Below are positions 45,030-56,739 of a DNA stretch of 64,000 bases, in pieces. The notes beneath the pieces were generated by a model. The model worked only from the letters and a program-made list of their open reading frames with translations. It ran no database searches and was not told the DNA's origin. Position 1 is the stretch's first letter. Every line of letters begins with the position of its first letter. The stretch lies in assembly GCA_033398695.1 (NCBI GenBank), contig CM065809.1, positions 170,428,501 to 170,492,500 on the forward strand, read 5' to 3'. Origin of the DNA: Orobanche coerulescens. Taxonomy: Eukaryota; Streptophyta; Magnoliopsida; Lamiales; Orobanchaceae. Position numbers and translations under genes: made by a program.

Positions 45030-47371
45030 TGTAACACCCCCAATCCACTCAGGATATTACACGCCGTAAACCCTTCTCTCAAGGATCTACCAGACTGGTA
45101 ACACGATTAAACATCTCAACGTCACCTTTAAGGCTAAAGAAAATTGACTCACTAGACCGATTTGGTCTTTCAATCAATACATACAACTTAATACATACCC
45201 ACGCAGGGGTCAAAATACAACACACTCCCATATAATGGGGAAAATACTGCAGCGGAAATAAAGTACAACTAAACCAATACGACATCGTATGGATCCTCAT
45301 GTGATTAGTATCGATCATCTCTCATCATCCTTCATGACGACCCTGTGTTATGCTCCCCCAAAACCTGAATGCAATACAAACATCCACCCCCCGATTACTC
45401 GGGGGTTAGCAAAATCCCACTATTTTACTAGTGCAAGCACATAATCATACGAAATGTAACAAACATATAGAAATCATGAATCGGGTACGACAATTAAACT
45501 ACCAAAGCCTTCCCGAGATATTTTATTAATTAGAAAGCAATCAATGAAGTGTTTGAAAATAAATTCCTCATCTCGGGGATTTTAAAAGTAGAAAACTTAT
45601 TGGACCTCAAGTCCTTGGTTGAAAAATAACCATTTCAAGACGAATAGGTCTCGGCCCAAAATCACTTTCCATAACACGACATTTACAAAACCGTTGGGAT
45701 CTCATCCAAAATCTCATCAAATCACAGTACACGAGAACAATAGCAAGGTTCGTTTTCCAACATCAGAACCCCACAACTAAAGGACTAAACGCATACGGCA
45801 AAATACTCTAGTGCCATCCTAGCCAAGTAGGCCAAATGAATGACTTACCTCTTACACATTTAGTCAATGCATACAATCATGAAATCACCATTCAAAAACA
45901 CTCTTTCCGGAAACGCCAACCCAAAACACATTTATAAAAAATGCACCACAATTAACTGCGGACCCACGCCTCTGTGGACCCCTACCGAGACCCCGTCGGA
46001 TCTAACCCGTAGTGGTTAAAAGCAAAGCTCGCGGATCCACGCCTCTGTGGACCCCTACCGAGGCCCCGTCGTATCAAACCCGTAGTGAGCATACACACAC
46101 ATGCCACTCATGCAATACTAATATGCTAAGAATGTAAGTTTATTAAGATACTTACTAGAGATGGCCACTTACCCGACACCATTATCATACTCATCACAAT
46201 ACCTCCATCATGAACAATCGATCACAACACAACAACACAATCAATACGAAATACATGATTCCACAACATTAAACAAGCAGAGGTATCATTAAAGCCCTCA
46301 ACGTTCAAAATAACCAAATCATAATCAATTCACATGAATCATATTCACGGGGTAGACCACCCATCGTAAATCCAACATGTAAACTCTATTTGTAGGACAC
46401 AAATCACATAAGAAAATACTTGCCTCGAAACCATGATCGAAACGAGATGATATACGGGATACGGTCGTGCAGCCCCGAACTCTTGAACATAATCAAGAAT
46501 ACAATAGCGCCGCGAACACTATGAGAATAACACCACACGGATTACCAACACAAAACGGAGATCAACTCGGAACCCTCGAGCACCTATAATCCTACGGAAG
46601 AAACAAAAAAAACATGATTACGACAAGGTTCAAGACTAAAAACAATGGAGATCACATCAAACTATCGAAGGAAAACTCATTCGAATATTTAATCGAACAT
46701 TAAATATTCACTACACCTAAAGAACACTGAAATCACCCTTCGGGTTGAAATGAAACGAAGACATGGATATACAATCCATAAAACTTGTTTAACAACAACA
46801 TCTAACACCAATCGATTCATCTAAACCGGATTGGATTCGGAATTAAGGACAATATGAATTCAAGGGTTTCCCCCAAAACGGCCAAGAATGCTAATCGACC
46901 CGATGAAAACATAAAAACGAATTTCTAAACCGTGGGTTATGATCAACATGACTAGATAACAACAAAGTAATCAATGATTTTGGATTAAACTCATGAAATC
47001 AAGACAAACCCCAAATATTCCCGAAATAGGGTTCTAGTATTATTACCTTCGATCTAGATGGCAAGGAGGAGATTTGTTGATGTTAATCAACAACAATGAC
47101 CCAATAAACAGGATGGATTGAAGTTCTGAAGATTGGAATCGCCCAAATCGCCCAAAATTGCATGAACCCACCGGTAGGAACAAAAATTGAAGAAAATGGG
47201 AGAGAAAAAGGGGTCTGCCCGTTTTAAGGCAGACTGCTATTTTTGGCCGTACATAGCAGGAGATACGGCCGTAAATATAAAGAGTTACGGCCGTAAGCAA
47301 GGACAGGTATGGCCGTATGTCTGCACTAGACAGCAGATTAAGGATTCTGTTATCCAAACTGGCCCGAACGA
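45030..47371 (-). repeat. 3' LTR of element Y, start missing
   Basis: 2342 bases ending (minus strand) GGGGTGTTACA at 45030. It includes an acceptor-like CATTCAG after 45367, a stem-loop CCCCCGA/TCGGGGG near 45390, the 72-base-type repeat (45960-46085), a donor-like GAAG/GTAA at 47046, a TATA-like TTAAAA inside an inverted repeat (47213-47234) and a TTACGGCCGTAA array (47240-47330). Fragment Z is inserted at 47371. Confidence 0.9.
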
Positions 47372-50300
47372 TGTAATACCCGAATTTTCAGTATAAATTT
47401 TTCGCGTTATTTTATATGAGATATACTGTATAGTTTGGTATCTATACAGTACGGATAAAATAAATTGAGAACCGATACAGTTATACTGGTGTGATTATCG
47501 TTTTTGATTGACAGATATATTCAGGATATCTTGTATCAGGTTGAACTGATTTGGATATCAGGTATACCGTATGAGAATATTTTTGGATTCAGTATGTGTA
47601 TTCAGTATGCCGTATGTTTGTATTTTGTACGTCGATACGTCGGACAGGAACAGTTGGATTTTTGGCTAAGTATAAAAGCCATTACGTACGTTAAGCCTTG
47701 GAGCTTACGTACGTAAAATGTGTTAGCTTACGTACGTTATATAGTGTACATAACGTACGTAATAGGAGGAATCGGACAGTGGGGCCCGTGGTCGGCGGCT
47801 TTTGGCGCGGATGTGGACAGGTGAGTCAATGGATGGAGTTACGTACGTTATACAGGGTGTATTACGTACGTAATATGAGTATAATACTGTAGCAAGTCAA
47901 CGTACGTATTACGTACGCAACGGAATAAGTGTTACGTACGTTACGGGGCGGCTGGCTACGTTACGGGGTGGCTGGCCGAGTCGTGGCCGAGAGGACCTGC
48001 AGTGGCCGAGCATGGTTGGCAGTGACTCGTAGGGATGGCCGAGCATGGTCGGCAGTGACTCGCATGGATGGCCGATCACGGTCGGCAGTGACTCGCAGGG
48101 ATGGCTAGGACTGGCCGATTACGTACGTAAGGCAGTGGCCGATTACGGCCGTAAGGGCCAGTTACATACGTAATCCAGATGCCGGTTACGTACGTAAGGG
48201 TGCCGTATGAACTGGGCAGTAGGGTAGGCCACGGCCGGCTACGTACGTAAGGACCCGCTGGTTACGTACGTAACGTGCCGGCAGGTCTCGGCCTATATAA
48301 GGCCTGGACCGAGTCACATCCGGCATTTTTTGTTTTTCTTCGTTCCTTCCGTGATTTTTCACCATAGATCGATGGATTTGAGTAAGAGCAACTTATAACA
48401 ACATGTTTTGGAAGTTGTAATCATGGATTAACATCATCTTCCACCCGGATCGAAGGTAAGAACACCTAAACTTTTGGTTTTTGGATGTTCTTGAGGTTTC
48501 TTGGTGTTTTGGCCGATTTGCTTCATTTTGATTCAGATTATTGATAGAACTTGATTGTATACTCGTAATCATTCAATACTCTTGAAGTTTTGTGGAACGA
48601 ATTCGAGTATTTCTTTGAATAATCGATTGAATTGAACTATACCTTCAAAGTGTTCGATGAAATGTCTCAATGAGTAGAACTTGGAAAATTCTAAACGTTT
48701 TCGTATGAATGATGGTTGAAATGATATTGTTGTGATGATTCTTGGTAATTATGGGAATTTTGTTAAAGGAAGATAATGAATTGGTGATCAAATGATTCGA
48801 TTATGTTGTTATGATTATGGAATCGTGGTATTCTCGATGTTCTTGGTGGTTTGTTGCGATTCATGATGTTATGAGAAGTATATGTTGAAGAACATGATTA
48901 TATACACCTTGAATTATGATTAAGGGTTGTTTAGATGTTAGAAAACATCGGGTTATGTTGTTTTATGGATTATGAACGTGAGTTTCGATAATTCGTGTTC
49001 TTGAAGAACCCTTGAGTTACATGTTATGATTTTGGAAGGATTTCGGATAATTTTGGAATGTGATTATTCACGATAATAATCAGTAAATTTTTTTCTACGA
49101 ATTTACAAGTATGAACAAGAAGGAGTTTTGTCTTCGTATTTGGAGTTGAAGTTGGAATCGAATATGTTATAAAATCCTTAATGTCGAGATGAATTGATCA
49201 TTGATTTGATGAATACGTTTTAAAGTGTTGGTGTTTTGGATATGAATATGGAATATTCACATTTAGAACTAAGTTATATATTTTGGTACAATATTCGTAT
49301 AGGAATACGAATATGGTTCCGGGTTTGATAAGATTATGACTCACTTTTGAGTTTGAGAATTCATACGTATTGGACAAGTGTTCAAATCGAATAATGGAAT
49401 TATTTGAAACTCTTGGAATATGGTTATCTATATTTTTGAATTAATCGGATTGTCCGGATTGATGATGATAATCGGTAATTGGTTTAATTATGATTTACAA
49501 GGAGAAAACTTGTATCCGTAGTTAAGATTGAATTTGGAATCGGTAATGTTAGACCCTTGTTGGTTTAAATTGATTATTGATATGATCTTCGGATTTTGGA
49601 ATCGTATTGTGGTTTTGAATTCGTGTTTGATTGGTTCGGATTGTTTGGATTTGTATTTAATCGGGATATTGTAGAACCGTTGTGTTTGTTGATCGGTTAT
49701 TGATTGTTATTTGTGATCATCGAGTTACGACTTGTATTGTGGATATGAGTTCGTATTTGTTGAGTTGGATTATTTGGTTTTATGTATATGATCGAGGTTT
49801 CGTTGAACCATTGAGTTTGTTGGTTGGGTATGTCGGTTATTGCTTTTTATCGAATGTGTGTTAATCGGTTATTGCAATAGGTTGATATGTTTTGATCGTG
49901 GATTATGACCGTTGTGTTGCGGTTGAAGTTGAAGAGTTCGTAGATTGATTTTGGTCGGGGCTGAGGAGCTCGCAGACTAAGGCAATGGATTTTGGTAACG
50001 GCTTCGTGGTATCGGTATCGAGGCAAGTTTATACTTGTTCAGTTTATAATATTTGATGAATGGTTTCGTTTTCATTTCATTTATATTTCGTATAGCAATG
50101 TTGTTAGAAATGTAAGTTGTCGGGATAATGGTTTGTATATCGTGCTCTGGTTGTATTAAATCATAAGGTATATGATTTAATTGTGTTCAGGGAAGACGTG
50201 AGTTATCTTTGGTCAAGGATATAGAATATCGGATATCGAGGATAGTTATCGTGATGACATAAGTATCGGGATGATGGTTTATTGGTATTGAATGGATGGT

Positions 50301-51199
50301 ACCTTATTTGAGATTATTTGTATAACGGTGTATTCGTTCAGGGATGTTGTTCGTGGAAAGGATCTTGTCTTCGGCTTTGAGGTAATTTATGTATTGTTTA
50401 GTTATGAGATAATTATTATGTTGAGTTGTTGTATATGTTGTATGTTGAGGCTTCGTATATTGAGATTCGTACTGGTTGTTCGTTGAGGGATGTTGATCCC
50501 AGGACTATTGTTGGTATTAATGGTTGTGTTGATCGTCTCATTGGGGGATGTTGATGGATATGGTCCTCGACTTTGAGGTAATCTAAGTATTTGTTCAGTC
50601 ATGTGGATAATAAGTATGTTGAGTTGTTGTATATGTTGAGGTTTCATGTAATGAGTTTCGTATCGGTTATTCGTTGAGGGATGTTGATCCCAGGACTGTT
50701 GTATTGAGATCGTAGATCATGTTGGTCATTCATTTGGGGATGATGATCCCAGGATTGATGTTTTGGATATTGATTAGTCGTGTCGACTTTTCATTGTCAG
50801 TTTGTTGTTGTTCACTTCGGTGAGTCTTTTGATCCTTATTGGATATGTATTTCTTTGAGTTTCGTTGTCATGTTGCATCGTGACATATCTGGAGTCGTAT
50901 CTGCGTGCCGATTGGTTATTGTGTAGGATTTTTAGCCGGGCACATGATGGTTACGTGTTGATATTTCCACATTGAACCGTGCACACAAGACGTAGTTCGT
51001 GAGGCTAATTAGGTACAAGACCACACGTGTATTTGATCGATACCCGGGGTGGCTTGTGCACGGACACATTTCCGGATCGGGCGTACTATGACTTCCATCT
51101 TTGAGCCATATTGTTTGGTCGTTCATCCTCCGTTTATGGTTGGGTATGTTCAACGGTTTGTGACTGGTTGTTCATATGCCCGAGGGGTATGTTCGTATG
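47372..51199 (+). mobile_element. Fragment Z: LTR of another family, 3' end lost
   Basis: It begins TGTAATACCC at 47372. It has a TTACGTACGTAA array (47680-48270), including several GGCCGAGCATGGTCGGCAGTGACTCG-type units (48000-48115), a TATA box between GGCC arms (48290-48304), a leader and a strong donor-like GAAG/GTAAGA at 48456. From 48480 to 51199 it is AT-rich without a gene, apart from repeated GGGATGTTGATCCCAGGA blocks (near 50488, 50680 and 50735). No LTR end is visible. It joins element Y interior sequence near 51199. Confidence 0.8.
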
Positions 51200-51267
51200 A
51201 CAAAATCCGACGAGACAAAACTCAACAAGCACAACTTGACTCGACAGCCTAGGTTTCCACTACCTAA

Positions 51268-51279
51268 GCTCTAATACCA
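51268..51279 (-). other. Met-tRNA primer-binding site of element Y
   Basis: The minus-strand TGGTATTAGAGC has one change from the plant Met-tRNA site, located four bases inside the 5' LTR. Confidence 0.88.
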
Positions 51280-51283
51280 TTTA

Positions 51284-52836
51284 TGTAACAGCTCCAATCC
51301 ACTCAGGGATATTACACGCCGTAAACCCTTCTCTCAAGGATCTACTAGGCTGGTAACACGATTAAACATCTCAACGTCGCCTTTAAGGCTAAAGAAAAAT
51401 GACTTAGTAGACCGATTTGGTCTTTCAATCAATACATACAACTCAATACATACCCACGCAGGAGTCAAAATACAACACACTCTCGTACAATGGGCAAAAT
51501 ACTGCAACGGAAATAAAGTACAACTAAACCAATACGACATTGTATGGATCCTCATGTGATTAGTATCGATCATCTCTCATAATCCTTCATGCCGACCCTG
51601 TGTTATTCTCCCCAAAACCAGAATGCAATACAGACATCCACCCCCGATTACTCGGGGGTTAGCAAAATCCCACTATTTTACTAGTGCAAGCACATAATCA
51701 TACGAAATATAACAAACATATAGAAATCATGAATCGGGTACGACAATTAAACTACCAAAGCCTTCCCGAGATATTTTATTAATTAGAAAGCAATCAATGA
51801 AGTGTTTGAAAATAAATCCCTCATCTCGGGGATTTTAAAAGTAGAAAACTTATTGGACCTCAAGTCCTTGGTTGAAAAATAACCATTTCAGGACGAATAG
51901 GTCTCGGCCCAAAATCACTTTCCATAACACGATATTTACAAAACCGTTGGGATCTCATCCAAAATTTCATCAAATCACAGTACACGAGAACAATAGCAAG
52001 GTTCGTTTTCCAACATCAGAACCCCACAACTAAAGGACTAAACGCATACGGCAAAATACTCTCGTGCCATCCTAGCCAAGTAGGCCAAATGAACAACTTA
52101 CCTCTTACACATTTAGTCAATGCATACAATCATGAAATCACCGTTCAAAAACACTCTTTCCGGAAACGCCAACCCAAAACACATTTATAAAAAATGCACC
52201 ACAATTAACTGCGGATCCACGCCTCTGTGGACCCCTACCGAGACCCCGTCGGATCTAACAGAAGATATGGGCGTAAGTATAGAGAGTTGGCCGTAAGCAA
52301 GGACAGGTACGGCCGTATGTCTACACTGGACAGCATATTAAGGATTCTGTTGTCCAAACTGGCCCAAACGACCCCGAAACCAAAACCTAAATATATACCG
52401 AAGATACGGTTACGAATTAATGCAAAGACGAATCTAAGCACTAAGAGAACACACAATTCCAACCACCCAAAGGCTTGTAATTCGACAATGGAAATAATTA
52501 TCCCAAACTTTGGGAAATTACGAAAAGGGCCCGAAACGTCCGAAATATACGATACACGATCAGAACACCAAGTAAAAGCTCGCAACATGTATAATAACGT
52601 TAAATGATGCGAGAAACTCAAAACAACAGTTTCGGACAAGATTCGCAAGAATCGAACTCAAGTGCGGAAAAGTCGCTTAAGAACACGGAACTCAACAAAA
52701 CAATATCAAAACGAGCTCGGATGACAAAAAGTGCAGAATTAATCATTCTTAGAATGACGAAACGGTCACAAACGAGTCGCTAATATGGACTCCTGCAAAA
52801 AAGAAATTACTAAAAATCGAAATTGCGGATATTACA
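51284..52836 (-). repeat. 5' LTR of element Y with internal deletion
   Basis: It starts TGTAATATCC at 52836 and ends at 51284 with TGTTACA. Compared with the 3' LTR copy, about 1.25 kb is missing at 52257, where sequence equivalent to 46005 joins sequence equivalent to 47260. The deletion removes the TATA region, leader and donor site. Confidence 0.88.
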
Positions 52837-52841
52837 CATGG

Positions 52842-53860
52842 TGGTGTTATTTTCGTAGTATTCGTGGGGTTGTCGAGTTATTGGTCGTTCTTGGAAGTTC
52901 AAGGGCTACCCGATCGTGTCCGTTCATTGTTCCGTTTCTCGTGGTATCGAGGCAAGTATCTTGCCCATACATTTCATGTTTCGTAGACGTAATAGTTGGT
53001 AATTGATTATATATGCGATCTGAATGTTTTAATGAACTTTCAAAAGTATCGGTATATTCTCGATTAATGTTATTTTTCAAAAGATAACTCGTAAGTTTGG
53101 TAGTAAATGTACTTTCCTATATATATGTAGTAGTGTTGCGTGGTTGTGATTATATTATGCGATTATAGTAGACCTTTTCCACTGGTTGAAGATTGTGTAT
53201 TGATGCGTGTACTCGTTTGGTGAATATGTGGTGTTGTGTGATATTCGTTGTTACTCCTTTGTAATGAGGTTGTGATGCTTAGTGTTGTTTGGTAATTGTG
53301 TTTGCTTGTTGTTGTGTGATTGTTGCAAGTGATGTGCCACCGGGTAAGATTGTTGAATCTCCGGGATCTGTCCTTGCTAGTACGGATCGGGCGTGACTAT
53401 GGGGTTATCCAATCAGGTATGTCTTGCGGGGACTCCGAGGTTCATGGCTTGCTAGCCCGATGCCGGGATAACTTGTGGGGTTATCCAATCCGGGTATGTC
53501 TTTCGGGGACTCCGAGGTTCGTAGCTTGTTAGCACAATGCCGGGATAACTTATGGTCGTGGTTTGGTTGTGTGACGCACGTGTCATGGGTTGTCCAATCG
53601 GGTATGTCTAGTGGAGGCTCCGAGGTTCATGGCTTGCGAGCTCGATGCTGGGATAACTATGAACGTAAGTATGGTTGTGATTGTGTGACTGTTGTCACTG
53701 TGATGTGTGATATTGTATGGTTTCCATCAGGTTATTCACTCGGGTATGTTCTGTGGGAGCATATGAGGTTCGTGGCTTGTTAGCACGGACGCGAATAACC
53801 CATGGGGAATATGTTGAGATGTTCGATTGGGTCGTGGACCCTGTGTTTTGTGATCGGTCG
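52842..53860 (+). repeat. 5' LTR of element X, piece 3
   Basis: Resumes after element Y and matches 57660-58670. It contains four units with GGGGTTATCCAATC...GGGATAACTT (first two 76 bases apart at 53401 and 53477). At about 53860 the match to the 3' LTR stops and leader sequence like that of element 3 begins, so the last part of the LTR and the primer site are deleted. Confidence 0.88.
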
Positions 53861-54936
53861 TGATTAGTATCAAGGCGCAACCATCATCTTCGTGCGATAT
53901 GTGGATGTAAGTCTCCCTAATATGTTGTGTCTCGTGTTGTACGAGCTTGTGTGATTTTGTGTTGTGGAGTTTAAATGTGAATTGTGAATACGTAATCCAT
54001 ACTTGTTGATTCTTGTATTGTGCTGGAATGAAGGGTGGTGCCGGTGTATATGTATTTATATATATATCTTTGTATAAATCGTTTTTACAGGAGTAATAGT
54101 TTTGGTGTGGTTACGCAAGGAAAGTTTATCCATGTGATATTTAAAAGCTTTAAATGTTTTGGTAAGTCACATAAATTTTATTTTAAAACATCCTTCGTAT
54201 AATGGCCTCAAGACCGAAACTTTTTTTGAGAATTCAAACTATTTATATTTCAATTTTCATCTTGTATTATAAGTTTTCAAAACGCGATTTTTAAACTCAG
54301 ATGATGTCTACAAAATTTACTCAAGACGTGACTCTCGCCTTTAACTTTTCGGTTTCATGATTGTTAGTTAGACCGGTGGTAATAATGTTATCGTTGTTTG
54401 GGCATTAGTGCTCAGACATGTGATTAAAATGAGGTGTGAATGATGAATCGGTCGGCATGTACTCGTTGTGTTAGTCGTATTTACTAAGAGGTAGAATTTT
54501 GGTTTTGAATGTAAGTTGTCTTTTGAGGGTTGCTCGCGGGATGATGTAATCATGTAAATCGACGGCGTTTGGAGTCGTATGTTGTTGTTTATTTGTAACC
54601 TTTGATTTTGGAATTGTTTGGCATATGTTCATAAATGTGTTGCTCTTGGTAAATGTTCATAAACGTGTTACTGAATTAGAGCAGTTAGCGCACGCCAAGT
54701 GTGAGACTAGTGCGCGCTAATGTGGCATGGCTAGCGCACGCTAAGTCTCTGTGTAGCACGCGTTAATCAGTTTGGACAGAAGCTATGGAACTGCATTTTG
54801 ACCGTTGGGTCTAACTTTTGTGATCGTTAGACCGATTATCTGTGACCGTATTCTATTTGTGTTGTCTAATGATAACAATTATTGTGTGTCATTATATGTT
54901 TTTGATTTTTCGTTGTGTTAGGTGGTTACTTGTTAA
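53861..54936 (+). other. Leader of element X
   Basis: Non-coding. It begins with GTGATTAGTATCAAGG and GATGTAAGTCTCCC, the leader also seen in element 3. A cluster of TAGCGCACGCTA-like words lies at 54680-54775, about 160 bases before the gag start. A TA-rich run lies near 54055. Confidence 0.6.
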
Positions 54937-55947
54937 TATGCCGAGGGGCAGAGGTCGTGGCACTGATAGCCACGGGGAGCAGACGCGGGGTCGAGAGAAT
55001 AATGCCGGGAATGATATTGGTATTAGTGTTGCTACTATATTGCACAAGTAGCAACACAGATGACTCAATTGACCCACGCGGTTCAACGCAACACTGACGC
55101 GACTCAGAACGTCAGTGTAAATCAATGCTTCGAGAGGTAGTTTGTATTAATCCCCCTCTATTCGCCGGTGTTGTGGGCGCATTGGGCTGGGATGGTTGGC
55201 TTCTTCAGTTGTGTAAGATAATCAAGGCAGTTGATTGTCCCGAAGAGCGGAAGGTGCCTATCGCTCAGTACCTTCTTAGATAGAGATGCCGTTAATTGGT
55301 GGGAAGCTATTAAACCTCGTGATCGTGATGTCATGTGGGCGGAGTTCCAGGAATTTATGGAAGTTGAGTTTTGTCCGAAACCGATTAGAGATCATAGGAT
55401 TCGTGATTTTTATTTGATAGAACCGCAGGACGTATCGATATCGCAAGCTATCATTGACTATAGCAAACAACTCAGTTATGTGCGAGATCAGGTGAGGACT
55501 GAAGAAGAGAAGATCTATCGTTTCGACATGCGTATGAAGCTGGAGAGTCGACAGTATATGGCGGGATTCACTTGCACCTTGTTGAGAGATTATCAGGATC
55601 GAGCCTTAGCCTACGAGCTAGCTTCGTTATCGTCGGATCGTGTGTCCGAGTCGAAGAAGCAGAGGAGGTCTGATGACCTTATGGGCAGTACAGGGGTTGG
55701 TGTTTCTATATTGCAATGCCGTAGTCTTTTTACTGTGAAGATCCATCGCTCGATGAGTGGGACTAAGAGTTTTAAGTCGTCAGCTTTGACTCCTGGTAAA
55801 TCCAGAAGGTGTTTTACCTATAATGTGTCGGGGCATGTTCGTGCACATTGCCCTTCTCCGCCAGTAACGTGTTACAAGCGCGGACTCGAGAGACACCAGA
55901 TTCAGTTTTGTGAGTTGATCACCGAGTCTTCTGAGGCACAGACTTGA
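54937..55947 (+). pseudogene. gag: gag of element X
   Basis: The start at 54937 opens MPRGRGRG, the basic head seen in related Gags. The frame breaks near 55050 and again near 55270. From 55285 a long open part encodes the capsid core (RDAVNWWEAIKPRD, WAEFQEFMEVEFC, YMAGFTCTLLRDYQDRALAYEL) and ends with two degenerate knuckles, CFTYNVSGHVRAHC (second Cys replaced by Tyr) and CYKRGLERHQIQFC (Cys and Gly-His changed). It stops at 55947 and no protease or pol follows. Core motifs align with the chromovirus gag at 10800-11160, so this family probably derives from a chromovirus. Confidence 0.85.
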
Positions 55948-56726
55948 GCACCGATATCAGGATCGACTCCGAGAAGTTCCTGAGAGGTGTAGTCTATGAG
56001 TTGCTTGCTATGTTATTTCCTTGTTTCGAATTTTGGGGACAAACTTCTTTATTTAGAAGTTGATCGAATTTTTGAACTTCTGTATTTTCAATCCTATCGA
56101 CTCGTTTGTGTTCATTGATATTTTTTAAATTTGTTCTGTTCTTTGTCTTTGTTGTTCGAGCGAGTTCTGATACTGTTCAGATTAATCCGTTTATCGTTGT
56201 GACTTTTTCCGAGTTCAATTCAATTTCTGTGAACCCTATGTGAATTAAGCGTCTTGTAGTTCTTGCAAGATCATTTATTATCTTGATTCGAGGTGTGAAC
56301 TTTGGAATTGCTATTCGGTTTTTGTTGTTCGTTTTTGAACTTGGTTGTTCGACCGTTGTAGGTCGTTTGTTATCCGGTTTTTTATTGATCTCGTATCGTG
56401 ATTTTTGAGCGTTCGGATCACTTTGCAATTTACTTAAGTTCGGGAAATTAGCTTCGTAATCGATCTTCCAAACCTTGGGTTGTTGGAATTTCGAATTTGT
56501 TCAGCGATTAACTCGTGTTTTGACTGTTGTGCTGTTCGGGTTGGTCAACCATATTGATTTTTGTTCGTTACGTTTTGTTATCATTCTGGCATAGCGATAT
56601 GGATGGCAGCAGCTACGTACTGCATGTGATTCGTTGCTGATCGTTAGTAGAGGATAACATGTGTTATATGAGATTGTCTTGCGTTGATTGTTTCATGTTT
56701 TAAGTTTCGGGGACAAAACTTGTTTT
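55948..56726 (+). other. Non-coding 3' interior of element X
   Basis: AT-rich, without a recognisable gene. Between gag and the polypurine tract there are only about 780 bases, too few for pol. Fragments such as GTTGTTCGACCGTTGTAGG resemble the short repeat at 38930-39020 of element 3. Confidence 0.6.
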
Positions 56727-56739
56727 AAGAGGGGTAGAA
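56727..56739 (+). other. Polypurine tract of element X
   Basis: AAGAGGGGTAGAA directly precedes the 3' LTR start TGTAATACCC. It is nearly the same as the tract of the chromovirus at 15054-15066. Confidence 0.85.

Larger units (their letters stand above)
45030..52836 (-). mobile_element. Element Y: degraded LTR element
   Basis: On the minus strand a 5' LTR (52836-51284) is followed by a Met-tRNA primer site (51279-51268, TGGTATTAGAGC) and only about 70 bases of interior. The plus-strand fragment Z then intervenes and a 3' LTR piece (47371-45030) ends it. Most of the interior and the first part of the 3' LTR are gone. The near-perfect target duplication cgtgg/catgg shows this was a single insertion into element X. 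Confidence 0.85.
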
